A DNA stretch of 13,603 bases from JAGLQA01 sp023135565 (lineage in GTDB: Bacteria; Acidobacteriota; Aminicenantia; UBA2199), in NCBI GenBank assembly GCA_030639305.1, contig DAOWCY010000192.1, positions 1-13,603 on the forward strand. The letters run 5' to 3'. Within the stretch, counting starts at the first letter, position 1; each line of letters begins with the position of its first letter. Below the pieces are notes generated by a model that was not told the origin of the DNA, made no database searches, and saw nothing but the letters and a program-made list of their open reading frames with translations. The position numbers were made by a program, and so were the translations under genes. This document shows, one piece after another, positions 6,119 to 12,110 of the stretch.

Positions 6119-7366
6119 ATGAAACCCATGGTCCAGTCCGGTTACTTCTCCATCAGGGGAGGCGCCATCGTAGCCGGCGGTTCTCCGCAGGGCGCCCCGG
6201 ACACACCCCTTGGCGATATGGTGGTTAATGACGATCTCATCGTAACCCAGAGTTTCTGTGTCGGCACCGATTGTGCCAACGGGGAGAGCTTCGGCACCGA
6301 TACGATTCGTCTGAAAGACGATAGCCTGCGCGTCGCCTTTCTCGATACCAGCGGCACATCATCTTACCCCAAAAATGACTGGCAAATCCGCCTCAACGAA
6401 TCCGCTGACGGCGGAGCTAATGCTTTTTTCATCGACGACCTGGGGGATAACTCAGCCGGAAGCGCGAATGATTCTCCCGCGGCAACGCCTTTTACTATCG
6501 AAGCCGGGGCCGGTGACGGCGCGTTCTATATCGACGATAACAGCAGGATCGGGTTGGGAATATCCACGCCCGCGGTTCATTTACATTTAGTGGATAACAG
6601 CACGCCTACCATGCGGTTGGAACAAAGCGGCGGGGTAGCGCAGACCTGGGATGTAGGCGGCAGCGACACCGGTTTTTTTGTCGCGGATGTCACCAACGGT
6701 TCCGCACAGCCTCTTATAATCCAGTCTGCCGCCCCGACCAACACCCTTTACCTCGCATCAGACGGTGACGTGGGTATCGGCACCAATACCCCGACCACTT
6801 CCATGGAATTGCAGCGGACTGGTGTCAATTCGGTATTCCAGATCAACCGCACCGATGGGGCAATATGTAAAATTGCCGCCGCCGAGAACGGCGCTCAATT
6901 CGGTTCCGCCACCAACCACAAGGTACATTTTATAGTGAATAACAGCACTAAAGTGCTGACTTGCAATACCGATTGCCAGGTTGGAATCTGCCAATCGCTG
7001 CCGCAGTACCCTCTGCATATAGGGAATGGCGCATACTGCTCCTCAGGTGGTATCTGGACCGATGCTTCCAGCCGGGAATATAAAGAAGATATTTCATTTC
7101 TCAGCACGGATGAAGCCATGGCGACCTTAACAGAACTCTGCCCGGTTAAATTCAAATATAAAATAGACAGCGAGGAAAAACATGTGGGCTTCATTGCTGA
7201 AGATGTGCCTGAACTGGTGGCTACAAAAGATAGAAAAGGGATGAGCCCCATGGATATAGTGGCGGTTTTAACCAAAGTGACCCAGGAGCAGCAGAACATG
7301 CTGCATGAGCAGCAGGAAACCATCCGGCTGCTCGAAAAGAGAATTGCCCGGTTAGAGAAAGAATAA
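6119..7366 (+). CDS. Tail-fibre-like protein with C-terminal S74 chaperone domain, 5'-truncated
   Basis: The C-terminal hundred residues are an intramolecular chaperone (peptidase S74) domain: Ser-Ser-Arg-Glu-Tyr-Lys-Glu-Asp-Ile begins at about 315, followed by LCPVKFKYKI, HVGFIAEDVPEL and a coiled-coil tail from about 385. In the family this domain trimerises fibrous proteins and may cut itself off. The middle carries Gly-Ile-Gly-type beta repeats (VGIGTNTP and two similar units). There is no signal peptide. The frame stays open upstream to 6014; residues just before the ATG (RWDIGIQPGTN) look like genuine protein, but further back the frame enters repeat DNA. There is no ribosome site at 6119. 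I infer the original N-terminus was lost when the repeat arrived. Phage origin is possible but no phage gene is near. Confidence 0.75.
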   Translation: MKPMVQSGYFSIRGGAIVAGGSPQGAPDTPLGDMVVNDDLIVTQSFCVGTDCANGESFGTDTIRLKDDSLRVAFLDTSGTSSYPKNDWQIRLNESADGGANAFFIDDLGDNSAGSANDSPAATPFTIEAGAGDGAFYIDDNSRIGLGISTPAVHLHLVDNSTPTMRLEQSGGVAQTWDVGGSDTGFFVADVTNGSAQPLIIQSAAPTNTLYLASDGDVGIGTNTPTTSMELQRTGVNSVFQINRTDGAICKIAAAENGAQFGSATNHKVHFIVNNSTKVLTCNTDCQVGICQSLPQYPLHIGNGAYCSSGGIWTDASSREYKEDISFLSTDEAMATLTELCPVKFKYKIDSEEKHVGFIAEDVPELVATKDRKGMSPMDIVAVLTKVTQEQQNMLHEQQETIRLLEKRIARLEKE

Positions 7367-7375
7367 GATTCCTCT

Positions 7376-7545
7376 GCCTCCGGCGGCCCCTGCCGGGGAG
7401 GCCAAACTTTTGAAAAAGTTTGATCAAAACTTCTTATTAGTTAGAATCAAAAGCGCTCACACGCTGCCCCCTGCCGCGAAGCGGCTCATCGCCCCCCCAC
7501 GCGAGTGGGGTTGATCAAAACTTCTTATAATTGAGAATCAAAAAA
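7376..7545. repeat. Dispersed repeat copy E with internal 18-bp direct repeats
   Basis: Begins with GCCTCC paired to GGAGGC (7376-7381, 7397-7402), then the AAACTTTT/AAAAGTTT arms. TTGATCAAAACTTCTTAT occurs at 7420-7437 and 7511-7528. Between them are hairpins GCCGC-GAA-GCGGC (7473-7485) and CCCCAC-GCGA-GTGGGG (7495-7510). The minus-strand transglutaminase gene ends inside this copy. Confidence 0.75.
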
Positions 7546-8241
7546 CCCATCTTGCCCCGCCGCCGCTTCCTCCTCGAAATCACCAGCCGCGGGCCAACCC
7601 GAACTTTCTTTTGTAAACAGGTGAGGGTAGCCTGCTTTCAGCGCCCGGATCATTTTCTCAAGAGGAAAATCGGCAAATATACCGTGATCGCGGAGATATT
7701 CCATATGTTTCCCGCCCTGTTGATCAAAGGGGTGAAAAACAGAATCAGTCCTGCCGTCGAATTCCAAAGGTTTCACCCCGAACCGTTTACACAGGGCCAG
7801 GTTAAAAGCAGGTGTGGCTTTCACCCATTTCCCGCTCAGGAATAGTTCGGTGAAGCCGTGGAAAATGAACTCGTCGGTTTTCATTAGTGCTTTCAGGCGC
7901 GCTGTAGTCAGGTGGTTGCGCACATCGGCAAAACCTAAGCGGCTGGGGATGTCCGCGGCCCGGGCTGCCGCTGCCAGCAGGATGGCTTTCTGGATACAAA
8001 AGCCTACTTTTTTGCGCAGCACCCAACCGGCTTTATATTTTTCCGGGTCGAAACTGATGGCATAAGGGCTGTAGCGAATCCCATCGCGAACTGTGTAATA
8101 GAGTTTCACGGCTTTTTTTATATCCCCGGCGGCACCGGCGCAGGTGGTTTGGGCGAAATCGATTATGCCGGGAGAGTCGCTGTCGATGAATGCCGTCGCT
8201 TGTAAATAGATTTGCAAATCTTCGTGAGCTGTGTTTCCCAT
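7525..8241 (-). CDS. Transglutaminase-like cysteine-protease-fold protein
   Basis: A 238-residue cytoplasmic protein (no signal peptide) of the transglutaminase/papain-like fold. The nucleophile is Cys82 in VGFCIQKA and the histidine is His128 in FHGFTELFL; the usual third aspartate position falls in WVKATPAFN, where Thr143 stands instead. I recall that this KATPAFN form is shared by a bacterial subfamily, so the change need not mean inactivity. Members are generally suggested to be peptidases or amide hydrolases; the substrate is unknown. ATG 8241 is preceded by GCGAGGT, eight bases away. The last residues (DSQL) and the stop lie inside repeat DNA, so the native C-terminus may have been replaced. 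Confidence 0.8.
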   Translation of the reverse strand: MGNTAHEDLQIYLQATAFIDSDSPGIIDFAQTTCAGAAGDIKKAVKLYYTVRDGIRYSPYAISFDPEKYKAGWVLRKKVGFCIQKAILLAAAARAADIPSRLGFADVRNHLTTARLKALMKTDEFIFHGFTELFLSGKWVKATPAFNLALCKRFGVKPLEFDGRTDSVFHPFDQQGGKHMEYLRDHGIFADFPLEKMIRALKAGYPHLFTKESSGWPAAGDFEEEAAAGQDGFFDSQL

Positions 8242-8269
8242 GTGTTTTTACCTCGCTAATAATATAGTG

Positions 8270-8296
8270 TTTTTTCAAGAGTTAGGCTTGAAAAAA
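8270..8296. repeat. 10-bp A/T-rich hairpin upstream of the transglutaminase gene
   Basis: TTTTTTCAAG (8270-8279) and CTTGAAAAAA (8287-8296) are exact inverted copies with a seven-base loop. The stem is weak in GC, so it could be an operator rather than a terminator. Confidence 0.4.
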
Positions 8297-8310
8297 AACA
8301 ATCTGACGGT

Positions 8311-8393
8311 GGGAACTTGAAATATGTAAAACATGTGGTTCATTACCGCCATGTAATGGTATAGCGTATTTTTCTTTTTAATTCAAGGTTCCC
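8311..8393. repeat. Branched inverted repeat in the 8242-8440 gap
   Basis: GGGAACTTGA (8311-8320) pairs with TCAAGGTTCCC (8383-8393) with one bulged G. Inside are ATGT-AAA-ACAT and CATTAC-CGCCAT-GTAATG (8341-8358). The architecture, an outer stem closing two hairpins, resembles the element at 960-1064 without sequence identity. Confidence 0.45.
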
Positions 8394-8397
8394 CTAA

Positions 8398-8460
8398 ATA
8401 AAAGTTTTTTGGGGGGTCAAGGGGGGTACTCACTGGCGAAGCCCCCCTGCCGCCGGAGGC
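8398..8460. repeat. Right-end fragment of the dispersed repeat
   Basis: An AAAAGTTTTTTGGGGGG tract leads through C- and G-runs to the inverted end GCCGCCGGAGGC at 8449-8460. The duplicated archease cassette begins within it at 8441. Confidence 0.55.
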
Positions 8461-8507
8461 AATTTTGGTGAGAAATCAAGGTGTGCATAAAATTTCGACC
8501 CAACTTA

Positions 8508-8536
8508 TTGAAATTAACTCTAACTTGTACTACTAT
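8508..8536 (+). promoter_or_regulatory. Duplicated archease promoter upstream of the mini-archease
   Basis: TTGAAA (8508-8513), 17 bases, TACTAT (8531-8536), unchanged relative to copy 1; a single A-to-C change lies in the spacer. It reads toward the mini-archease and then rtcB. Confidence 0.45.
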
Positions 8537-8542
8537 TAAATA

Positions 8543-8704
8543 ATGGAAAAATTTGAAACCTTTTCTACTACCGCCGATGTGGGCGTCAAAATTCAAGGCA
8601 AAGGCTTTTCCGGACTTTTTATAAGCGCAGTAAAAGGCTTGAACCTGCTGCTCTTCGGCGATAATAAAGGAGTCAAGTATGCAGAGATCGTTTTCGATAT
8701 TTAA
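8543..8704 (+). pseudogene. Archease copy with an in-frame 258-bp internal deletion (53 codons remain open)
   Basis: ATG 8543 to TAA 8702-8704. It encodes the first 41 residues of archease (including Thr-Ala-Asp-Val-Gly) joined directly to the last 12 (ending Phe-Asp-Ile). The lost segment in copy 1 is bounded by direct repeats GCGATAAT (5576-5583 and 5834-5841), of which one is left here (8658-8665), the footprint of slippage or recombination. The loss is exactly 86 codons, so the frame is intact. There is one amino-acid change (Ala23 to Ser) and a synonymous Ile codon change. With two thirds of the fold missing, normal activity is unlikely; a small regulatory peptide or simple decay are both possible. 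rtcB starts 236 bp downstream. Confidence 0.85.
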
Positions 8705-8708
8705 CCAT

Positions 8709-8922
8709 GCCTCCGGCGGCCCTGCCGGGGGCCGCCCCCATTAAGTTTATCGTTGGGGGCCAGCGGCATACCGCACCTTCAAAAAAGTTTGAACAAAACT
8801 TTTATTTAGCTCATCGTTTGGGCAAAACCCAGAATGTCTGTAAGGGGCACAAAAGTTTGCTCAACAAAAGTTTTTGGAAGTCCAGAAACCTTTTTACAAA
8901 AAGGTTTTTGGTCGCCGAAGGC
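8709..8922. mobile_element. MITE-like element, 214 bp (copy C), directly before rtcB
   Basis: Left end GCCTCCGGCGGC (8709-8720); right end GTCGCCGAAGGC (8911-8922), two mismatches from the perfect inverse. It shares its second half with the 3398-3715 element: AAAACTTTT, a GCTCA-CGTTTGGGCAAA stretch, GGGCACAAA-GTTTGCT, a GAAGTCCAGAA-like stretch and the closing hairpin AAACCTTTTT/AAAAAGGTTT (8886-8907). It ends six bases before the AAGGAG ribosome site of rtcB (8929-8934). Confidence 0.65.
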
Positions 8923-8940
8923 AAATTTAAGGAGTAAAAA

Positions 8941-10389
8941 ATGGAACTAAAAGATTTCGATAAAATTTCCGATTTTCACTGGCGGCTGCCCAAAAACAAA
9001 GACCACACCATGAACGTGGACGCCGATATTTTCGCCGCCGAAACTATCCTGAAAAACGCCCTGGATGACAACGCCATCCAACAAGTACTGAACGTGGCGG
9101 CCCTGCCGGGCATCCTGTCGAACTCTATCGCTATGCCCGATATCCACTACGGTTACGGTTTCTGTATCGGCGGAGTAGCCGCTTTCCCGGCTGATTCGGG
9201 GATCGTTTCACCCGGCGGGGTGGGCTACGACATTAACTGCGGGGTCAGGCTGCTCTCCACCAACATCGAAACCGCTCGATTAGAAAAATATAGGGAGTCT
9301 TTAGGCCATGCAATGTTGAGCCGTATCCCCACCGGCATGACCAAACAAAGCGCCCTGAAACTAAACAAAAAAGAGTTCGCCCGCATCCTGAAAAACGGCG
9401 CGGCGGAGATCGTTAATAACTACGCCGGGGACCCGAAAGACCTTAACTTTATCGAATCCTCAGGGAAACTCGATTTCGAGGACGCACCGGGAGTGATCGG
9501 CCCGCGGGCCCTGGAAAGAGGCAAAAACCAGGTGGGTTCTTTAGGTTCAGGCAACCATTTTATCGAAATCCAGTATGTAGAAAAGATATTCGACGAAAAA
9601 GCCGCCGCCGCTTTCGGCTTAAAACAGGGAAATATCTCGATTTTAATCCACACCGGTTCCCGCGGTTTCGGTCACCAGGTGGCCGGCGACTATATCGAAC
9701 TGCTCAGGAAAAGGAATTTAAAAAAAATAAAGTTAAAAGACCCGCAGTTGATCTATGCGGAGATCGGTTCCAAAGAAGGCAAACGTTACTTGCAAGCCCT
9801 GAATGCGGCTTCTAATTTTGCCTGGGCGAACCGGCACCTGTTGATGGAAAACATCATTTCTATTTTCGAAGAGTTCTTGAGCGCGCCGCGGGAGAAACTG
9901 GGTATCAGGTTGGTATACGACCAGGCCCACAATATTGCCAAATTCGAAAAGCACATGATCGCAGGTAAAGAAGAGAAAGTTTTAGTGCACCGCAAAGGGG
10001 CTACCCGGGCTTTCCCCCCGGGCCACAAAGAGATACCCGCCGAATACCGCGCCGTCGGCCAGCCGGTTTTGATACCCGGCAGTATGGGCACCGCCTCTTA
10101 TGTGCTGCGGGGCACCGAAAAAGCCATGGAGTTGAGTCTCGGCACCGCGGCCCACGGTGCCGGGCGCAGGATGAGCCGTAATAAAGCGATCAAATTTGCC
10201 GCCAACATGGATGTCCGGGAGAAGTTAAAAAAAGACAACATCCTGGTTTTTTCTCATTCCAACCGCGGTTTGAAAGAGGAGATTCCAGAGGCTTACAAAG
10301 ATATCGACGAGGTTATAAAGGTAACGGACGGTGCCGGGATTGCGCAAAAAGTTGCCCGTTTAGTGCCTTTAGTAGTTGTTAAAGGTTAG
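8941..10389 (+). CDS. rtcB: RNA-splicing/repair ligase RtcB
   Basis: GTP- and Mn2+-dependent ligase that joins RNA 2',3'-cyclic phosphate or 3'-phosphate ends to 5'-hydroxyl ends, acting in RNA repair in bacteria. All hallmark residues are present: Asp97 and Cys100 in GYDINCGV, His206 in GSGNHFIE, His237 in HTGSRGFG, His330 in YDQAHNIA for the two metals, and His405 in HGAGRRM, the histidine that is guanylylated. The nucleotide-binding segments HRKGATRAFPPGH and PGSMGTASYVL are also intact. The 482-residue length equals the archaeal/bacterial long form. Start ATG 8941 has AAGGAG six bases upstream. Its archease partner lies 3 kb upstream, with a shortened copy in between; a MITE-like element replaces any original promoter region. 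Confidence 0.96.
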   Translation: MELKDFDKISDFHWRLPKNKDHTMNVDADIFAAETILKNALDDNAIQQVLNVAALPGILSNSIAMPDIHYGYGFCIGGVAAFPADSGIVSPGGVGYDINCGVRLLSTNIETARLEKYRESLGHAMLSRIPTGMTKQSALKLNKKEFARILKNGAAEIVNNYAGDPKDLNFIESSGKLDFEDAPGVIGPRALERGKNQVGSLGSGNHFIEIQYVEKIFDEKAAAAFGLKQGNISILIHTGSRGFGHQVAGDYIELLRKRNLKKIKLKDPQLIYAEIGSKEGKRYLQALNAASNFAWANRHLLMENIISIFEEFLSAPREKLGIRLVYDQAHNIAKFEKHMIAGKEEKVLVHRKGATRAFPPGHKEIPAEYRAVGQPVLIPGSMGTASYVLRGTEKAMELSLGTAAHGAGRRMSRNKAIKFAANMDVREKLKKDNILVFSHSNRGLKEEIPEAYKDIDEVIKVTDGAGIAQKVARLVPLVVVKG

Positions 10390-10416
10390 CGGACAGTTTT
10401 TCCAAAAAGCGCCCTT

Positions 10417-10538
10417 GCTTCCGGCGACCCTGCCGGGGGCCAAACTTTTGAAAAAGTTTGAACAAAACTTTTGATGAACGAGAAGCGTTATCGGCACCAC
10501 TGCTGCGAAGCAGCTCAGAGGGTGCCCGCGCCGCGGGC
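10417..10538. repeat. Dispersed repeat copy F after rtcB
   Basis: Starts with a two-mismatch family end (GCTTCCGGCGAC), then CCTGCCGGGGGCC and the AAACTTTT/AAAAGTTT arms, then hairpins GCTGC-GAA-GCAGC (10502-10514) and GCCCGC-GCC-GCGGGC (10524-10538). The first hairpin is the counterpart of GCCGC-GAA-GCGGC in copy E with a compensated base pair. Confidence 0.7.
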
Positions 10539-10570
10539 TTGTTTTTTCAGCAAACTTTGACGAAGTATTA
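10537..10570 (+). repeat. Decayed partial unit of the 11.5-kb tandem module
   Basis: GCTTG, a T-run and then AAACTTTGACGAAGTATTA (10552-10570) reproduce in order the head of the unit at 11552-11585, but the TATAAAC box is changed to CAGCAAAC. Confidence 0.55.
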
Positions 10571-10600
10571 GTAAAAATTGGATTGTTACAGACCAGGAAC

Positions 10601-10629
10601 TTGACTTTAAGCGGCACATGTACTAAAAT
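10601..10629 (+). promoter_or_regulatory. Promoter of the exported TPR gene
   Basis: TTGACT (10601-10606), 17 bases, TAAAAT (10624-10629), start near 10636, about 11 bases before the ATG at 10647. Only a weak GGA is available as ribosome site. Confidence 0.55.
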
Positions 10630-10646
10630 TTGTAACCGGAACAAAA

Positions 10647-11444
10647 ATGAAAACTTTAAAATTACAAAAAGTATTCGTTCTGATTTGTTGGCTTTGTATC
10701 GGTTCTTTTTCTTTGTTTACCGAAGTGGACTATTTTTATACCAAAATATACAATGAAGGCAAAGACGTCTTTATGGCCGGTAAGTACCAGGAAGCCATCG
10801 AAAATTTTAAAATCGCCGAATTCGGCCTCCTCGATGAGCCGGAAACAGTAAAAGAGGTTTATCTTTATTATGCCCTGGCATATATTCAATTAAACCGGTT
10901 GGAAGAAGCCGGGAAAATCGTCAAAAGATATTCTACTGAACTGGATATCAAAGACCTTGACACCATCCCGGTTCCCGGGCCTATAAAAAACCCGGGCAAA
11001 GCTATGTTGGCTGCCTTTTCCAGGGCGGCAGCGCCGGGAGAACACCTTACCTGGGGAAAGATATACCAATTCGAACTGCGATTCTTAGAGGCCCTGGACA
11101 ACTTAGAGGCCGGTAAATTTGAAATCGTCAAAGATTATATAAGAAGACTCGGGCAAATAGATAAAAAAGCGCAGCGCATTTATTATATTAAGGGCCTTTT
11201 AGAATTTCAAAACCGGCAGTATAAAGACTGCGTTAAAGAATTAAATAAAATCGTCCGGTCGCTTTTTGCCCCTTCGCTCTTAGACAGCCTCTACTATCAC
11301 CTGTCATTATCTTACCACTATTTGCAGAACAGGGAGCAAGTTGTCGCCAATTACAACAAAATAAAAAACTTGAAGATTAAAACCAGGGCCTATAACGAGC
11401 TAACAGGTAAAAATAAAAATCCTGAGCAGAATAAGAAGAAATGA
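10647..11444 (+). CDS. Exported TPR-repeat protein
   Basis: A 265-residue protein with a Sec signal peptide: Lys residues at 2-8, hydrophobic core about 9-22, likely cut around residue 25. The mature part is helical with TPR-like pairs at about 38-58 (GKYQEAIENFKIAEF), 65-93 (YYALAYIQLNRLEEAGKIV), 155-200 (LLEFQNRQYKDCVKELNKIV) and 205-235 (YYHLSLSYHY), ending in a Lys/Asn-rich tail. This suits a periplasmic or cell-surface assembly scaffold. No enzyme motif is seen. It is transcribed from its own promoter and followed by a terminator-like hairpin overlapping its stop codon. The downstream small exported proteins may be its partners, but this rests on proximity only. Confidence 0.75.
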   Translation: MKTLKLQKVFVLICWLCIGSFSLFTEVDYFYTKIYNEGKDVFMAGKYQEAIENFKIAEFGLLDEPETVKEVYLYYALAYIQLNRLEEAGKIVKRYSTELDIKDLDTIPVPGPIKNPGKAMLAAFSRAAAPGEHLTWGKIYQFELRFLEALDNLEAGKFEIVKDYIRRLGQIDKKAQRIYYIKGLLEFQNRQYKDCVKELNKIVRSLFAPSLLDSLYYHLSLSYHYLQNREQVVANYNKIKNLKIKTRAYNELTGKNKNPEQNKKK

Positions 11445-11475
11445 AAGTTTTTGTTGACAAAAAAACTTTTTTTTT
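11444..11475 (+). terminator. Terminator-like hairpin after the TPR gene
   Basis: AAAGTTTTT (11444-11452) pairs with AAAAACTTT (11461-11469), followed by T residues to 11475. The loop contains GTTGACA, the -35 box of the first tandem unit. Confidence 0.55.
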
Positions 11476-11641
11476 ATAAACTTTTAGCGGACGGCGTCCG
11501 CACCCTATGAGTGGCCTGGGAATTGCATATTAGTCCAGGTTGACAAGAAAAGCTTGTTTTTTTTATAAACTTTCACGAAGTATTAAAAGCGGACGGCGTC
11601 CGCGCCCTATGAGTGACCCGGGAATTGCATATCAGCCCGGG
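11454..11641 (+). repeat. Two tandem promoter/hairpin units (86 and 102 bp)
   Basis: Unit 1 is 11454-11539 and unit 2 is 11540-11641; a partial third continues from 11642. Each begins TTGACA, has a T-run and TATAAAC, then GCGGACGGCGTCCGC (11487-11501; 11589-11603), CCCTATGAGTG, and a hairpin with loop AATTGCATAT plus three bases. The hairpin is CCTGGG/TCCAGG in unit 1 (11515-11520, 11534-11539) and CCCGGG/CCCGGG in unit 2 (11617-11622, 11636-11641), a compensated T:A to C:G change. Confidence 0.85.
11536..11564 (+). terminator. Terminator-like hairpin at the unit 1/unit 2 junction
   Basis: CAGGTT (11536-11541) can pair with AGCTTG (11551-11556) using two G:U pairs, followed by eight T. Its left arm overlaps the right arm of the upstream CCTGGG/TCCAGG hairpin, so the two structures exclude each other. 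Confidence 0.5.
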
Positions 11642-11665
11642 TTGACAGAAAAACCCGGTTTTTTT
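11637..11665 (+). terminator. Intrinsic terminator ahead of the exported-protein pair
   Basis: CCGGGTT (11637-11643) pairs perfectly with AACCCGG (11652-11658), followed by seven T. The left arm is also the right arm of the CCCGGG/CCCGGG hairpin, giving a terminator/antiterminator arrangement 38 bases before the ATG at 11703. Confidence 0.65.
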
Positions 11666-11670
11666 ACAAA
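11642..11670 (+). promoter_or_regulatory. Promoter-like boxes of the third unit
   Basis: TTGACA (11642-11647), 17 bases, TACAAA (11665-11670). Comparable pairs are TTGACA 11454-11459 with TATAAA 11475-11480 (15-base spacer) and TTGACA 11540-11545 with TATAAA 11564-11569 (18-base spacer). Confidence 0.5.
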
Positions 11671-11702
11671 CGTTTACGAAGTATTAGTGCAAAGGAGGTC
11701 TT

Positions 11703-12110
11703 ATGCAAAATGAAAAGTTAAAAAAAAATGTGAGGATTTTGTTTGTAATGGGAATGTTCCTCGTTTTTGTGCTCTCTGCCGCCCTTTTTGTCGCCGCCGA
11801 ATCCGGCACCGGCCATCTTACCGGGACCATCTATGAAAATGACGGAGAAACGCCGCTCGATGACGCGCAGATCATTTTAGAACGGTTTGAGAAAGGCAAA
11901 AAGAAAGATGGCAAGGAATACAGGTCCAACGTCACAGACAACACCGGCACATATAAACTGGAAAATGTCCCTGTCGGCAAATACAGGGGAAAAATAATGG
12001 TAAACGGCAAACATCACCGGGTAAAACGAGTCGATTTCTACATTCACATCCTCAAAGGAGAAACCAATTTCGTCTCCTTTGCCCTGAAAGGAAAAGGGAG
12101 ACGGAAATGA
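11703..12110 (+). CDS. Small exported protein with a regulatory-like beta-sandwich domain (paralogue 1)
   Basis: A 135-residue protein. Residues 1-34 form a signal peptide or anchor (Lys-rich start, hydrophobic 11-32). Residues about 37-128 have the pattern of carboxypeptidase-regulatory/CnaB-type domains: GxLTGTIYENDGETPLDDAQI, then SNVTDNTGTYKLENVPVGKY and a terminal strand TNFVSFALK. Such domains are structural or adhesive, usually outside the cytoplasm; no enzyme residues are seen. It ends in a basic tail without the C-terminal hydrophobic segment of its two paralogues. It has a near-ideal AAGGAGGT ribosome site four bases before the ATG, and its TGA overlaps the next ATG (ATGA), so the two are co-transcribed. 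Tandem promoter/terminator modules precede it. Confidence 0.75.
   Translation: MQNEKLKKNVRILFVMGMFLVFVLSAALFVAAESGTGHLTGTIYENDGETPLDDAQIILERFEKGKKKDGKEYRSNVTDNTGTYKLENVPVGKYRGKIMVNGKHHRVKRVDFYIHILKGETNFVSFALKGKGRRK

Larger units (their letters stand above)
8441..8704. repeat. Archease cassette, copy 2
   Basis: A near-identical copy of 5358-5880 that keeps the upstream region, promoter and both ends of the gene but lacks 258 internal bases. It is bounded by repeat ends pointing outward, GCCGCCGGAGGC (8449-8460) and GCCTCCGGCGGC (8709-8720), which suggests the cassette moved or duplicated through recombination between flanking repeats. Confidence 0.9.

Noticed and set aside
6895..7323. 142-codon minus-strand frame inside the S74 gene
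   Set aside because: It is a shadow of the S74 coding sequence, whose domain is clear on the plus strand.
6119..7366. Prophage remnant
   Set aside because: S74 domains occur in phage fibres, but no capsid, tail, integrase or lysis gene is in the window.
8311..8393. A tRNA on either strand
   Set aside because: The length is close, but there is no anticodon arm, no T-loop consensus and no acceptor-stem geometry.
8707..8937. 76-codon open frame before rtcB
   Set aside because: It coincides with the MITE-like element and ends at the rtcB ribosome site.
10390..10405. Terminator right after rtcB (TTTTTCCAAAAA)
   Set aside because: The stem is A/T only with a two-base loop and no following T-run.
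11454..11641. CRISPR array or cyclic-di-GMP riboswitch
   Set aside because: There are only two units with no unique spacers of constant size, and the conserved riboswitch core sequences are absent.
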